A stretch of DNA of 64,000 nucleotides from NCBI RefSeq assembly GCF_010389155.1, contig NC_057761.1:53256587-53320586 (forward strand), read 5' to 3'. This DNA is from Erigeron canadensis. Taxonomy: Eukaryota; Streptophyta; Magnoliopsida; Asterales; Asteraceae. The notes under the pieces are model-generated. The model made no database searches and was not told where the DNA came from. It worked only from the letters and a program-made list of their open reading frames with translations. Numbering within the stretch: position 1 is the stretch's first letter; each line of letters starts with the position of its first letter. The translations under genes were made by a program, and so were the position numbers. This document shows positions 36,428 to 49,393 of the stretch, one piece after another.

Positions 36428-36574
36428 TAGGGGTGAGCAAAAACCGATACGAACCGAAAAATTGAACCGAACAAAAACTGAATCCAATTGTTTTGATTTT
36501 CTAAAACCGAAGGGATCGGTTCGGATTTTGGTTATAGACAAAAACTGACCAAAACTGAACCATACTCACCCATA
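36428..36574. mobile_element. Small hAT-like MITE (147 bp)
   Basis: It starts TAGGGGTGAGCAAAAACCG and ends ACCATACTCACCCATA, forming short inverted ends. The inside is built of AACCGAA-type units typical of a common plant MITE group. Flanks TAAAAAGT and GTAAAAGT are similar but not perfect, so the target duplication is uncertain. Confidence 0.55.
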
Positions 36575-36893
36575 GTAAAAGTTTATTGTTATAACTATTA
36601 TTTTAACGGTATAGTATTTTACTCTTATTTTTAAACTACCCGAATGTTAAAATTATGATACATTAAGACTTTATGAAAATACTAAAAAATATCTTCTTTC
36701 TCGAACCATAATGAAAAACCTCAAGATTTATGTAAAATAATTAAGAAGTTAAAAATAATCACTATGTATAGAAGGAAGACTTCCAAAATATTGAAGTGTC
36801 AATACGCTTTTCTTTTTATTTTTTGAATAACATAAATACAAAAGTAGAGAGGTAGTGATACGACCACATGACATTTTATTGTAAAATTTTTCT

Positions 36894-37210
36894 AGGGTGT
36901 TTGATAAGAGAAAATCGTAAAGAATAAAAATGTAATAGATTATAAAAATAGTGAGAAAAAGAATAAATTCCACTGTTTGGTAATCACAGAGAATGGATAT
37001 ATAAAAAAATAAATTTTAAATAATAATAAATTTAATCCATATAACATCTTTAAAAAAAAAATTTCATTCTCACTCATTATCATAGAAAATGGAGAGAATG
37101 AAATTGATTCTTCTTTCTCCATTCTCATTCTCTTTCTTTATTGTAAACAAACAAAGGAAGTCTTTCGCATTCCCTTTCTCCCCTTTCCATTCCATCATAC
37201 CAAACACCCT
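36894..37210. mobile_element. MITE with GGGTGTTTG inverted ends
   Basis: The left end is AGGGTGTTTGATAAGAGA. The right end in reverse complement is AGGGTGTTTGGTATGATGG. The inside has complementary GAGAATG and CATTCTC stretches. The target duplication is not clear. Confidence 0.55.
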
Positions 37211-37514
37211 TTTAGTTTTGAAGGCGGAATTATTATTTCGATCACATACTAGTAACTAGTAAGGTTGCTAAAAAATTACAATCGAAATTCCGTCCAGTAA
37301 AATTACACCATTTTAACCAATCTATCGCCACTAATTTTGCCCCATTAGAGATCTATAGGAAAAAGATGGATCCAATTTCTTCAAATATGTAATTGGGAGA
37401 TCAAGATGCATTTCATATACCACTTCATTACATTTCTTTCACAAGCATCATATTATAACTTAATTGAGTAATTGGATTTAAGATTTTCTTTCTCATTTTT
37501 TGTCACCAAGAGTG

Positions 37515-38420
37515 TGTTATGTAGAACAGTAAAGTTGCAGGTTTCGTACGTGAAAGGCGTATATCAAACTTATCTTACACCATCTATCAACTTTACTCCA
37601 AAATCCAAAGCTAGCTAGTAGGTAGCCAGTAAACAAGTGGTTGATGGGTTCTTCATTAATATTGCAATAGGGGCATAATGAAGTGGTTGGAGTAATACTA
37701 CGTTTCGCCAGTTGTAACAGTATTGGTAACCGATCTAACCCGGCCCGCCAGTTTGTGATGTTCAGTTTTTTTGGGAACCATTTTTTCCAACAAAAATCAA
37801 AACCAGAGATACCATTGTCAATGGCATCAAGTATCTTCCTTACCTGTATCACTATATATGAATAAAATTATAATGTGGTAAGAATGTCCACTCCCAGTTC
37901 ATCAAAATTCAACCAAAGTTTGAGGACATTTCTCCAAAGAACTCCAACTCTAGTTTTGAGTGGAATGTCAAAAGCGAACCTGGTTCACTATGAATAGCAG
38001 CCACTGCCTTTCGCTAAAATCTGTTTGGTTCAACATGAAAACAGAACCACCAACATGCTAGTAATGCCATATTTGCAACCTTTAAAGAACCAATACCAAG
38101 GCCACTCCCACCCCTATCCTACGGTCTAGGGACCTCATTCCATGCAATCAAGCTATTTTTTTATGCTCTTCATGTTCAGCCCGAAAAACCTTTTTCGAAG
38201 CCTTTCCAATTGATCATTTATTTTTTAGGAGCCCGAAACAATGACAAATAGCGTAGAGGGAGACTCGAGAGAACAGATCATGACTCTTCCCCCAACCAAT
38301 AAAACTTTTGATTTCCAAGAGCCTAAGCGCTTGTTAAAAATATCAATTACCGGTCATTGACAACAACAATTAATACTGACCCCTAGTGGAAAGCACAGAT
38401 ACTCCAAATGACAAGAAACT
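37515..38420 (-). pseudogene. Decayed L1-type LINE fragment (RT end plus zf-RVT domain)
   Basis: On the minus strand, successive fragments in shifting frames read SVLSSLPLRYLSLFRAPKK, GLGIGSLKVANMALLACWW and then FCWKKWFPKKLNITNWRAGL with CPYCNINEEPINHLF. These are the C-terminal reverse-transcriptase region and the zinc-binding reverse-transcriptase (zf-RVT) domain of plant L1 LINEs. Several stops and frameshifts interrupt it. No 3' tail or target duplication was found. Confidence 0.75.
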
Positions 38421-38639
38421 TGCTTGAAATGAGAATGCTCGCACTTATGCTACTGATTTTTCTATTATACTGATTGTTTTCTTTAGACCTAATACAATCC
38501 GATATATGTAATATAAGATGATAGATATGCACAAAATATATAAAATATGAGGAGGCGTACTTACAACTCTTTTTGTCAATCTACTACATTACTTGCAACA
38601 TTCAACATAAAGTTGTATCCTATAGCTATATAATGTAAA

Positions 38640-39300
38640 GTATTATTACAGGTGAATAGAAATTTTGTAAGAGCATGTCTCATGGTAAAGTTTTTTACAA
38701 AAAAGTTTTCACTCCAATGATAAAAACTTTAAAATAACATAAATTTTTTAAATTACAATTAAAAATGTATGAGAAAAAATTTAATAGTTTGAAGTTTTTC
38801 AAGTTTTTGCATCCTAAGATAAAAAATCTATATAAAAGCTTTTGTAATAATAATAAGTATTAAAAAAGCTTTATGAAAATACCATTGGAACTTTAGAGAA
38901 CTTAATCACTTTCATATAAAAATAGGTAATGATATTACGACAACATAAATTAGTCATCTAAATAAAATATACAAATTTGATTGTACAGTATACAATTATA
39001 TAATGCAGATATTGTTGTAGATGATAAATGTTATTGCACTGACACCTAAAAACTGTAATGCAATCATGATGGGAACCAAGAACCAAAAAGATTCACCGGT
39101 CATATTCATATCTCCCCAAAGGCCCATAACCATTAAAGTGTTGTACAGTATGCATATTAGGGGTGTAAATTAGTCAATACTGCTCGCGTATTATCATTTA
39201 TGTAGACGCCAATTCCCAGTTCTTTCTCTTCCTTCTTTTTTATCATCAAAAGATATTCATATCTCCCCAAAGGCCCATAACCATTAAAGTGTTGTACAAT
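38640..39300. repeat. Intergenic DNA with a 151-bp-period partial tandem duplication
   Basis: The block ATATTCATATCTCCCCAAAG ... TAGGGGTGTAAAT ... GTATTAT occurs at about 39102-39194 and again at 39253-39345 with only a few differences. The repeated unit includes genomic flank plus the first approximately 35 bp of the hAT-like element that starts at 39309. The preceding stretch 38671-38900 is A/T-rich with possible but weak MITE ends. Confidence 0.8.
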
Positions 39301-39308
39301 ATGCACAT

Positions 39309-39803
39309 TAGGGGTGTAAATGAGTCAATACTGCTAGCGTATTATTCGAATTTGATTTAAAAAAAGCTCGTTTCGCCTAAACGAGCTCGAGTTGAATTCG
39401 AGCTTCATTATTGACTCGTTTACTAATCGAGCTCGAACTTCGAATACATAACTTGAATAAGCTCGTGAGCCTAAACGCTTTCATATATAGTATAATAATA
39501 TAATAATATATATGCATATTAATTAATATATTATAGACTAACGAGCTTTTTTCACGAACTTTTGAAAATCGAGCTTAGTTAACTTACCGAATTCGAGCCC
39601 GAGCTCGTTTTTGTATAGTTTTTTTGACAAACGAGCTGAGCTCGAGTCGAGCTCGAGCTTTTTTAACATATCGCAAGCTCAGCTCTAGCATAAACAATAA
39701 GGTTCAATCGAGCTCGAGTTTGAACCAGAGCTTCTAAAACGAATTTGGGCTCGAGCTTGAGCTTGGCAGTATTTGAGCTCGGCTCAACTCATTTACACCC
39801 CTA
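39309..39803. mobile_element. hAT-like non-autonomous element with perfect 8-bp target duplication (495 bp)
   Basis: It begins TAGGGGTGTAAATGAGTC and ends AACTCATTTACACCCCTA, inverted repeats of about 18 bp. ATGCACAT lies directly outside both ends (39301-39308 and 39804-39811). The inside is dense in GAGCTCGAG-type palindromic words, typical of a widespread plant hAT-derived MITE group. No transposase is coded. Confidence 0.9.
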
Positions 39804-41152
39804 ATGCACATTGACTTGTATCGTAACCATGGCTAAGTAGCTAACAATGCATCACAGTTATTGTTGTGTAACGTATGCATATCTGGTTGTACCTCAACCA
39901 AGGTTAATTATGATACCTCCGTTCCCAAGAGCATAGGTATGGTGTCATCGATCCAGGACACATTAGTGTCTTGTCATTTTCATCTCGCCACTACTTTTAC
40001 CGAATTAAATGATTAAATCAGTCCACTACTTTTAGTTTTATCCTTGTTACCATGCAAAATAGTGAAAAAGCATGCGACGAAGAAAGGAAACACAAAAAAG
40101 GCCCAAAAAGACCTTGGGACGCAACACCCACTCACCCAGCCCAGCCTGAAACCCCGGTAAGGTAGCCGAGCGACGGTCTCAAAAAGGAGCTCTGAAGGAG
40201 CCATCCTGCTACCAAAGTCATGCATCTATATAGTTCACAACTCATGCAGTAGAGTGTTATATATACCATATATTTTTATGGTTGTACGTCATCAAAAATC
40301 TAACTGGGCCTCAAAATCTTGAACCATCAAGGTACACATTATACATCATGTAAGGCTGTTTTCAAGTGTAAGCTTTTTGACTAAATGATCTATCTATATG
40401 TACAACTTTTATTGCATGGAATATAATATTATTGCTCTTTAAAGGACATTTACAATCAAAGCCATAACTGAGAAAACATGACAAAATAAAATATACACAC
40501 AATAATGATATGTGAATGAAGTCAGTAAATACTGAAAGTGAAAGCATTGTGTGGTACTCCAAAGATACCATTGAAATGGTTGTCAGCCCACCATGTGACA
40601 TTGTGGACCTTTTCCCCTCATGTCCTTCTTAAAAGAAACCATAAAATCAGTTTTTTTAAAAAAAAAAAAGAAATACACTGTAGTTGATATTTCTTCATCC
40701 AAAAACTCTTTTCCTATAGTATATAACAGATAAAGCGTCCTATTAGCAGTCTCTCACTTGCATGACCAAATAAGATCCTATAGCACTACGGCTAAGAGGC
40801 ATGAGCCAGGTTTGACTCTCTAACCAAATGCTTCTATACTACATGACCGCACTCCACGCCACCAGGCTTATCATTCTAAACACATTATAGGATAAGGGCT
40901 TAGTATGAACTAGTTAAGGCTAAAGGTTTCAAGTTGCATAAAAAATGACATGATGTAAATAAATATATAAATAAAAAGCTGTTAACCACTAGCCTTTTCT
41001 TTTGATTTGTTAAATGCATGGTTCAATGAGTGCTTAGTGGGGTGGGGGAAAGGGTCCGGCACACAGTTGAAGAGAAAAGACTACAAAAGTTAACAAACAA
41101 AAGTGTACCCTACTCCCATAAAATCAGTTCACCTATCCTTGTTTTATATATA

Positions 41153-41199
<47 letters not shown>

Positions 41200-41327
41200 T
41201 ATATATATATCATATATGTATTGCATATTATGTATAATTCTAAATAGTATATAGAAGATAGATGTAAGTAGTATATAGAAGATGACAATGGTCTTGAAAT
41301 ATTCCTAACAGATCCATTTAGCTGTTG
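39804..41327. other. Downstream region of CCCH gene A, with conserved flank
   Basis: Position 40010-40230 is an unexplained GC-richer island (ACCCCGGTAAGGTAGCCGAG). Blocks at about 40440-40625 and 40980-41145 are similar to 52160-52345 and 52920-53085 downstream of CCCH gene B. The nearer block (ATAAAATCAGTTCA followed by CTATCCTTGTTTT) is probably 3' UTR. A pure TA run lies near 41147-41212. Confidence 0.6.
41147..41212. repeat. TA-rich microsatellite downstream of CCCH gene A
   Basis: A nearly uninterrupted alternating TA tract. It breaks the similarity with the corresponding region downstream of gene B, which lacks it. Confidence 0.9.
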
Positions 41328-43644
41328 TTAATGGTGTTTATACCCTTGAGTATATCCTCCTACTCCTGCAACAAACAAGTATATCTTCCTACTCCTACAA
41401 GAAACACAAACATAAATCGTATAAGATTAAATATTAGCCTACAATGCAATCTCATATTAGTGGAAATGTAAAAATTAATGTATAGTATTGAGTGGATTTG
41501 AAATCTTGGGACATATTAAGGTAGTGCCGGTTGAGTTCATTTTACCCTAAGGTCGGAATTGAGTTTGTATGGTATTGTGTAACTTTTCATTAGAGAAAAT
41601 ATCGAGATATTCTTACCAATTAGTTAATATGTCTCTAATAAGCCATTGCAGATCTGAACCACCTACATTTCAATGGCTTCTTGCCCACAAAAAAGAAGCA
41701 TTTAGTAATAGTAAATATTAATAAATCCAAACTTGACACAACTCATAGCACTTGTTAAAAGAACACCAGCTTAACAAAAAGTTTTGAACTCTTTCACATA
41801 AAATGAAGCATTGTAAAAGGGTTATGTTGTTTTAATTAATACCTTCACATTTGGGAGTAACATCCACTGAAATTGCAGCAACATAATCAGTTTCCGGCAA
41901 ATCAGTTGAAAAAAAGGTCTGATGGTCAGTGGCTGCCGATTGTGAAGGTGAAACAAACAAGTTATCAGGTCGTCCATGTTCTAGGCTGCTATATAAACAA
42001 ACAAATTATTAGTAAGCCACGAGAACAAAGACTATGTGATTACAATAAGTCAAAATTTAAACCTTTCATTCTTCCCATTTACGTTCTGATCAAAGCACTC
42101 ATTCTTTACTACTGATGGCACACTTGTATCAGATTCATCCCTTGCAGAATTCATGCTATCATGGACACCAATTTTTTCTACACCAAATGATATACATAGT
42201 ATATATTGACTGTAAATGACTGAAGTCGAGAAAATGAAATTAGAAAATACCATGAGTACTTAACTAACCTCCAGAAACAACTTCCACATTGTTTCCAGTA
42301 GATGAATACACTTGATTTCGGCTGGTCTCGGTTGGTGATGGAACACCACCTAGAGAAAAACACCGCTGCAACTGATGATTTTTCAGGTCAGTTAACTGCA
42401 GATTCATCAATCTTCTATCTTGAAATTCAAGTGCTTGCTGTAATTCCCGCTCCTCTAACTTTCTTCTTAACATCATTTCATGGTTAAACATTCTAGCACC
42501 TGTTATGAGAAATTGCCGGAAATTGAACCACATATTTTCAGGAGAATATAAGAGAGTTACAGATTATAAGGTAAGTACTTTTGCTTACCAAAGGGTATAT
42601 GATCAAATGGCTCAGCGGATTCAAGTGCAGTTGGACTCAAGCATCCAGAAAAGTCTTTTCTTTCAATATGTTGATAATGCTTCCTACATAATCACATACG
42701 CAATTTTTATATTAAAACCCCTAATGAGTAATGACCAGTAAAAAGTAATAAGGGTTAAAGTAAGTCGTACCTATCAGGTACTTTCCCTTTTTCTTTATAC
42801 GGCTTAACAAGCACCCGTGAGTCACATATGAAATGAGGGTTTCCTTTGGCCAAAATCGCCTTCACAGTCTCCGGAAGAAGAAACGTAACGAACCCAAACA
42901 TTCGTTTTTGCTGAAACGGGATCCTCACATCTTGGACCGGTCCAAACATACTTCAAAATATGAAACAAATCATTAATTCATGATAAATGTTGAATAGAAT
43001 AACATGACGGATCAACGTTCATTAACTCAAATAGACTTACCTAAAGTAATTAGAAACATCCTCTTCCTTAAAAGTACTGTCAGCTGGAAATGTCAAGTAA
43101 ATCTGTCTAGAGGTCGAATTCGAATTCCCGGACCCCAATAGTCCAAAATCATTCCTTTCCGATCGAGAACGATTAAACTTGTGAAATTCATCTCCCATCA
43201 TCAATGTCGATCTAAAAATACAACACTTTATCACTGATTATGCACAAAATAACAAATAATAGGGTATTCGGCATATCTTAGTTTTGTTCAACTTGTTTCT
43301 CACAACCTATTTTTTGTGCTTATTTTCCCGTTTATATGCTCTGCTTATGCAGCTTATCCTGACTTAAAATTGAAAATAAGTTCATAACCAATCAATTCAC
43401 AAAAAAAGGGCTCATCAAAAAATTAGCATTGCATTGTCTTATTTCCATTTGGTTTATTTTCCATAGGACCACTTTTATGGCCTCTTTATCATGACTTAAA
43501 TTTGGAAAATAAGCCCAAAAGACTTAAAATAAACCATAACAAGTGGACTTATCGTTAAAAAAAGGCAAAATGTAAATAAGCCTATAAATAAGCTAAGCCA
43601 GACACCCCCTTGAGTTCAAAAATTAGCTAGAACAAAGCACCCCC

Positions 43645-43719
<75 letters not shown>

Positions 43720-44666
43720 TTAATTTGGAATTAATATTATAAGGCAAACACAAACAAAGATTCCTTCTTTCTTTATTATATATGTCCAGTTGAACAAGAA
43801 ATCCAACATAAAAAACCCCTTTAAGTACTAATAATAACATATAATGGCAGCTTTCCTCTTTTTCATCATGCAAAAGTTAAACAATAATAAATCAATAAAT
43901 ATGTATTCTGAATAAAAAAAAAAGAGTATATTTTTTACCGATTGAAAGGAAAATGAGAAGTTGGTCTATTATTATTGGCATTGAAAGCTGCAATTCTTTG
44001 TTGTTGTTGTTGAATTGCTTTCAATCTTATCAAATCCTCAAACCCATCATCTGGTGAACCGGAAATAGTCCCAACTCCGGTTGGACCGCCGGTCGGACCA
44101 TCAAACCCTAATAATTCGTCACCAAAAACCCCACCACCATCATTATTACTATTATTATTATTATGAACAAATTTACAAGTTTCACCATTTTTACAAAACC
44201 CTTTTGAATAGTACATGCAAGGTCTAAACCCACCACCGAAATCATCACCGGCGCCGCAGCCGGAGAGAAACACGTCGTTAACAGAGCAACTTCTCCTGTG
44301 CAAATTAGGGCTACCCATTTGGTCAGTAAACTCGTCGTTGTAAAACAAACCGGCGCCGTGGTGGGGTTGGTCGGAAAATGGAGACCACGGTGAGTTTGGC
44401 GACGGAGGGTTTTGGAAAGCACCGCCATTGTTGTTGGTAGGGATAACAACACGGTGTGCAGACGAAGTGTTTGAGGAAATGTCTAAGAAAGATTTGGCTT
44501 GTTTGATGACAGAAAGAAGATGAGATTCAGGGCCAAAAGCCAGACGAATCATCTCGTTATCACCTTGATCTTGGATTAATATGTAACCCATTATTTTAGA
44601 AGCGTTATCTGGATCTATTTTTTGGATTCTTGACATCACCATCTTTGTTGCTTCCACTGTATCCAT
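41328..44666 (-). CDS. CCCH zinc-finger / RRM RNA-binding protein, copy A, 8 exons, 567 aa
   Basis: Exons in order: 43939-44666, 43041-43211, 42771-42950, 42589-42683, 42269-42499, 42063-42177, 41843-41988, 41328-41365 (1704 nt). Residues 1-95 form a helical N-terminal region ([20 protein letters not shown]). A single C-X7-C-X5-C-X3-H zinc finger lies at Cys150, Cys158, Cys164 and His168. An RRM is split across exons 2-3, with [13 protein letters not shown] (RNP2-like) and KRMFGFVTF (RNP1-like). A charged helix follows ([20 protein letters not shown]), then an acidic tail. It matches the plant CCCH/RRM group (Arabidopsis C3H46/53/55-like, from memory); an RNA-binding role is inferred from the family. 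Exon 8 is short. If its intron is retained, the protein ends CEGIN at 41832 (558 aa). Intron 1 holds a 70-bp TA repeat. It is a tandem paralogue of 53223-56312. Confidence 0.9.
43648..43715. repeat. (TA)n microsatellite in intron 1 of CCCH gene A
   Basis: About 68 bp of alternating TA. The matching intron of gene B (55086-55464) has no such tract. Confidence 0.95.
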
Positions 44667-46605
44667 GTTTTTTGTTTGTTGGGCGAGAGTGTTGTGTTTT
44701 GATTTTGAAAACAAAAAGATTTTTGGAAGAAAAGAAAGGGAAATAGAACACAGTGTCGCTCTCAGTCACTTATTAGTAGACCAACTTTTTTGTTTTTCTT
44801 CAAACTTGTAAATATAAAAAAGTACTACTCGTATAAAATTTTAATTTTTTTTTTTAACAGAGAGAGAGAGAGGGGTGAAAATTAGGTCAGTCAAACTTTT
44901 ATCTTGTATCAAAGATACCTGCTTTAACCACATTCTTGGGTCTTGAATCATGAGTTTAGGATATGCACAACTATGACGGTTTATGAATAAAATTGTAGTG
45001 AAATTTCAATAAAATATCAAATTTCGAATGTACATGAAAGTTCCTATAAAAGGGTCTTCAAAGTTAAGAGTTTTACATTAATTTTGAAATGTATACATGA
45101 AATTAAAGATACCTTCAATATATGCATCGAATGGTATATTAAATGGTGTATTGTATAGTCAAAGACACTCTTGTTTTTATCCAAAGTCTTGAGTTTGATC
45201 CTTACGGATGACAAAACTTTAGGTTTTTTTCCTCTGAATACTTGTAACGGCTCATGATCAACAGCTCGTTGTATAGGGTACGTGCAAAACTTCACCATTA
45301 TATGATGAGATTTCCTCAATGTCGTATGTCGACTGAATGTTTAGAAAAAAATGGTGTAATGTAAAAAACTTTTTACATTAAATTTGGTTATTGAAACAAA
45401 GAGTGGTGAATCTGATAATAAATTCTTAGTTTCATTTTTATAAAGACATTTACCCAACATGGCATGTGAGTTATGACGTGTATTTCAGTGGTGTCGACCG
45501 GTTAAATTTCATTTTTAACTGGTATCATACATGTTTCAAACCAAAATAAGAGTTAATTACTTGTTTTAGACATTCGAGTACATCATAACTAAACCCATTA
45601 TTATAATTTACAAAAAATAAAATATTTATAGGAGGGGACTAGTAGAGACTTAATTTTTTTTAATAATACATCTAAATTAAACACTCCGTTATCTAAATTA
45701 ACATGAACACGAATAACACTTAATGTTATTCATGTAGACAAAACCGTGTATCAAAGCCGCCTCCGGAATAAAACTCAATGCTAGTTATAGTATATATTAA
45801 ACTCTATAATGTGAATGAAATAGCTAAAAGGTAAAAAAATATGAAAATACGTACGAAATGGAATTACCTGTGCATCATTACGAGTTCTTTTAGACTATGT
45901 TTACAATGAAGTATATAATACGGGCATGATAATTGATAGCTTAGATGTCACAAATAAAAAAATAATACGGGCACATTAATGTGTCTCATTAATATTTTTT
46001 GTGTTGTAACATATGATATATTGCAGTCATGGCGATTATAACTTATTTCAAATGCGAACATATTTGAGATTCATTTTTTTCCGATATGATGTTTCTTATT
46101 GTTTTATCAATGTAATGTTTTTTTCTAAAAAATAATTTTTTATTTTCCTCGTAAGCTAATAAATAATCGGTGTGTATAACTTGCTTATATAGAGATAGAA
46201 GATGGTGCAAATCTTTAAGTGTATCTAAAATCAAGTATTAATTTCCCGTAATGGGTATTCATACTTTGAAAAGAAAAGGGCGTTGTGCATCTCAGTTTTT
46301 ACTGACGAAATACTCATGTGCATCCAAGTTTTACATCAGATAAATTTGGAATCACAACAAATCCACGATGCATACAAACATCATTCATCAACATAGATGA
46401 CTGCAAATTGGCATTGTACAAAATGTAATAATGCAACTTGACCTGTTCCCACAAAATAAATTTAATTTAATTTTGAAAGTCACTGAAAAAGTTTTAACTT
46501 CATATTTAAAGTGTACAAGATTTTAGACTTGTGTCAAATACATGGACTTACAAATTTATCAATATTAGATATTAGTTTATTATGATTTAAAATTTAGTTT
46601 ACAAA
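44667..46605. other. Upstream region of CCCH gene A
   Basis: The first about 200 bases should hold the promoter and 5' UTR of gene A, including a GAGAGAGAGAG run near 44860. Beyond that it is AT-rich with no gene or clear transposon ends. Short open frames are random. Confidence 0.55.
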
Positions 46606-47475
46606 TCTTTTATTATACTAAAACACAGTTGCTCTAATAACTTATCGGCCAATCATAGCTCTCGATTTCTTAATGTTGACTTTTGTTTTCAATTTTGACT
46701 TTAATTTACACTTTTTTGTTTTCCATCACAAATTTACACTTTTTACCCAATAATTTCGATATAATAAATAAATAATAGTATCTAATATATATCCGATAGA
46801 ATAATAGTTAATATTTTTCCAATAAAATAATAGTTAATATATATCCATTAATATGTTCTATCATATATATATATAATAACTTAAATTTAATGTAAATATA
46901 TCAAGATCTTAATAGTAATTGACTAATTGTAATATTTTAATATTAATAAAGACAGTTGAACTTATGACTTATTAACCAATTATATCGCTCAGTTTCATCA
47001 AATTGACTCTCGATGATTTCACCATTTAGTTTTTTACATAATTTTATTTAATTAACATAAAAACAAATAACTAAAATAATTCTTTTACAATGTTATTAAA
47101 ATTGGTTTCTATCTACAAAGTCCAGCTTTCACACAAGAATAATTGTACATTACAGTATCTCGAGTTAAGTCGATAAGGGGCTTTAAGGTGTTAATATGTG
47201 ACAAAGATGAGAACAGAAAAGACATTACAATAAATTTCGTCTATAAAAAAGTCTTTCAACTGCCGAATGAAGGTATTTGCTTACAATATTATTTTTTTAC
47301 ATTAGTTTTCTTTCTATTAGCTTAACATTCTTGACATTTGAATTAAACACATAATATCTACGTATATCTTCAACTTTGAACTTATAAGTTTTTATGAGTT
47401 ACATGTAATTAATATCTATTTTTAATAATGTCGTAAGTCTCGTGTCCAGTGTTGGACACGGGTCTAAAATCTAGT
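46606..47475 (+). mobile_element. Non-autonomous Helitron (870 bp) with 3' hairpin
   Basis: The 5' end begins TCTTTTATTATACTAAAACA. The 3' end has a perfect 8-bp-stem hairpin (CGTGTCCA, loop GTGT, TGGACACG, 47441-47460) followed 15 nt later by the terminal CTAGT at 47475. The element lies between A (46605) and T (47476), as Helitrons do. No Rep/helicase is coded. A second copy of the 5'-end-like phrase (ACAGTTGAACTTATGACTTA) occurs inside near 46951. Confidence 0.8.
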
Positions 47476-48179
47476 TTTAGTAATAAAAAATTGATTTATA
47501 CTACAAAGTTTTGAGTTTTATAGTGAAATATTTTTTGAAATATGTTTATCAAAGTTGTTTACAGTGATATACATAACGATATTTGAATATTACAAAATCA
47601 TAAAATGTCCATCAAAGTTATAATTTGAAACATACTTAGCGATATTTGATAATTATAAATTGTTGATAACTAAATATTGTAATAATTATAACTTAATTAT
47701 TTAGTAAGGGTTAATAACTACAAATTATAATAATTATAAATTAATTATTTAGTGAGAATAAAAAATTACTGATAAAAAACAAAAAAGTATAAATTAGTGA
47801 GATTTTTTCTATTAGTATATATATATAATATTAATATATCTCGGTAATAATTGTTATAGTTTTTTATATATTAATAAATTAATAATGACAATCATTAATC
47901 TCCATCAAAATTATAAATTGTGACATATTTAGCGATATTCAAATAACTATAAATTCTTAACTACACTTTGTAATAATTATAAATTAATTATTTAGCGAGG
48001 GTTGATAAGTACAAATTGTAATAATTAGTATTAATTAAGTATTTAGTGAGGGTAAAAAGTGTAAATTATTGATAGAAAATAAAAAGGTATAATTTAATGA
48101 AATTTTTTCTACAAATATTAATATAAATATAATATATTAATATATCTGGATAATAATTTTTATAGTTTTTGATTTATTA

Positions 48180-48793
48180 TTAAATTAATAATGACATAAT
48201 CAATTTCTAATTTGATAAAATCGAGGCTATAATTGGTTAATAAACTATTAGGTCAGTTGTCTTTTAGTATATATAAAGATAAAACTAAATATTTTGATAA
48301 AAACTGTTAGTATTACTAATTTATAATTAAATTAATAATAATATTATTAATATTTAATTTTAAGAATCGAAAAACTATGATTGGTCAATAAGTGTTTGGA
48401 TCATTCTCTAATATACATAAAAATAACATTTATTTATAACTTAAAATTGTAATAGGATTGTAAAACTTTCGGTTTGGCATTCTTGTTCTAAAAAGGTTTG
48501 GATTTACACGAATAAAGTTATTTAGTTTTATTAGCATTAGATTACGTACGGCTTAAGTTAAGTTTTATTTCTTTAAAATAGGTAGATTATAACTCCTATA
48601 TGGTAATGGATATATTCTAATTAGATTAGATAACTCGTATATGGATATAATTATTAAGTTCTGTTCTATTTCTTTGAATATAAGTTTTATAATTATAATA
48701 ATTATGACATCACCAATTTTTAATTTGAGAAAATCGAGAATTGTGATTGGTTAATAAGCTATTAGGTCAGTTGTCTTCAAGTGTATATAAAGA
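48180..48793 (-). mobile_element. Cluster of inverted Helitron 5' ends
   Basis: On the minus strand, 5' termini beginning TCTTTATATATACTAAAAGA (from 48279) and TCTTTATATACACTTGAAGA (from 48793) each continue GACAACTGACCTAATAG and an ATTAACCAAT segment, like the plus-strand Helitron at 46606. A third, weaker one starts near 48425. I find no matching CTAGT/hairpin 3' ends, so they are truncated or nested remnants. Confidence 0.6.
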
Positions 48794-48799
48794 TTATTG

Positions 48800-49298
48800 G
48801 TACTCGAGTTTTGAAGTTTAACTCGATACTATATACTACAGTATTTCGGCCATATTGCATGACTTTGGTATCACAAAATCTTGATTTCGATAACTGAAGT
48901 TTAATTAACTCCTAATTCAAGTCTCAGTCATAGTTCAAAATAACATAAAGATTTTCAAGTCTCTCAAGTCAACAAGGAGCACGTACGTACGTATATGTGA
49001 ACTTTCTCTAGATATTCAAAAAATATATATGTATGAACCATGAAAGGTCATACACTATCTTTTGGCAAACACGGATGAGAGTGGAAATTAAACAAAAAAA
49101 TGGATGGAACCGCCTGATCTCATGTACCATTTGCTACTCATTAATCTCCTAGTCAGGCTAGTGTCTAGGGGAATCTCAACCGCTAAATAATCCTCTAGTT
49201 ATCTCAAGTTTGCCTTTGGTGACGAAACTCGAACTAATGATGCCCTTGAGAAGTGACGATTGGTGGCCGGCCACTAGTAGTTTGCATGAGAGTAGAAT

Positions 49299-49393
<95 letters not shown>

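Noticed and set aside
40741..40870. Possible SINE-like A/B-box arrangement
   Set aside because: The match is weak (GGTTTGACTCT) with no tail, too little to call.
41030..41254. 74-codon open frame downstream of CCCH gene A
   Set aside because: It runs through a TA microsatellite and probable 3' UTR; no conservation of reading with gene B's flank.
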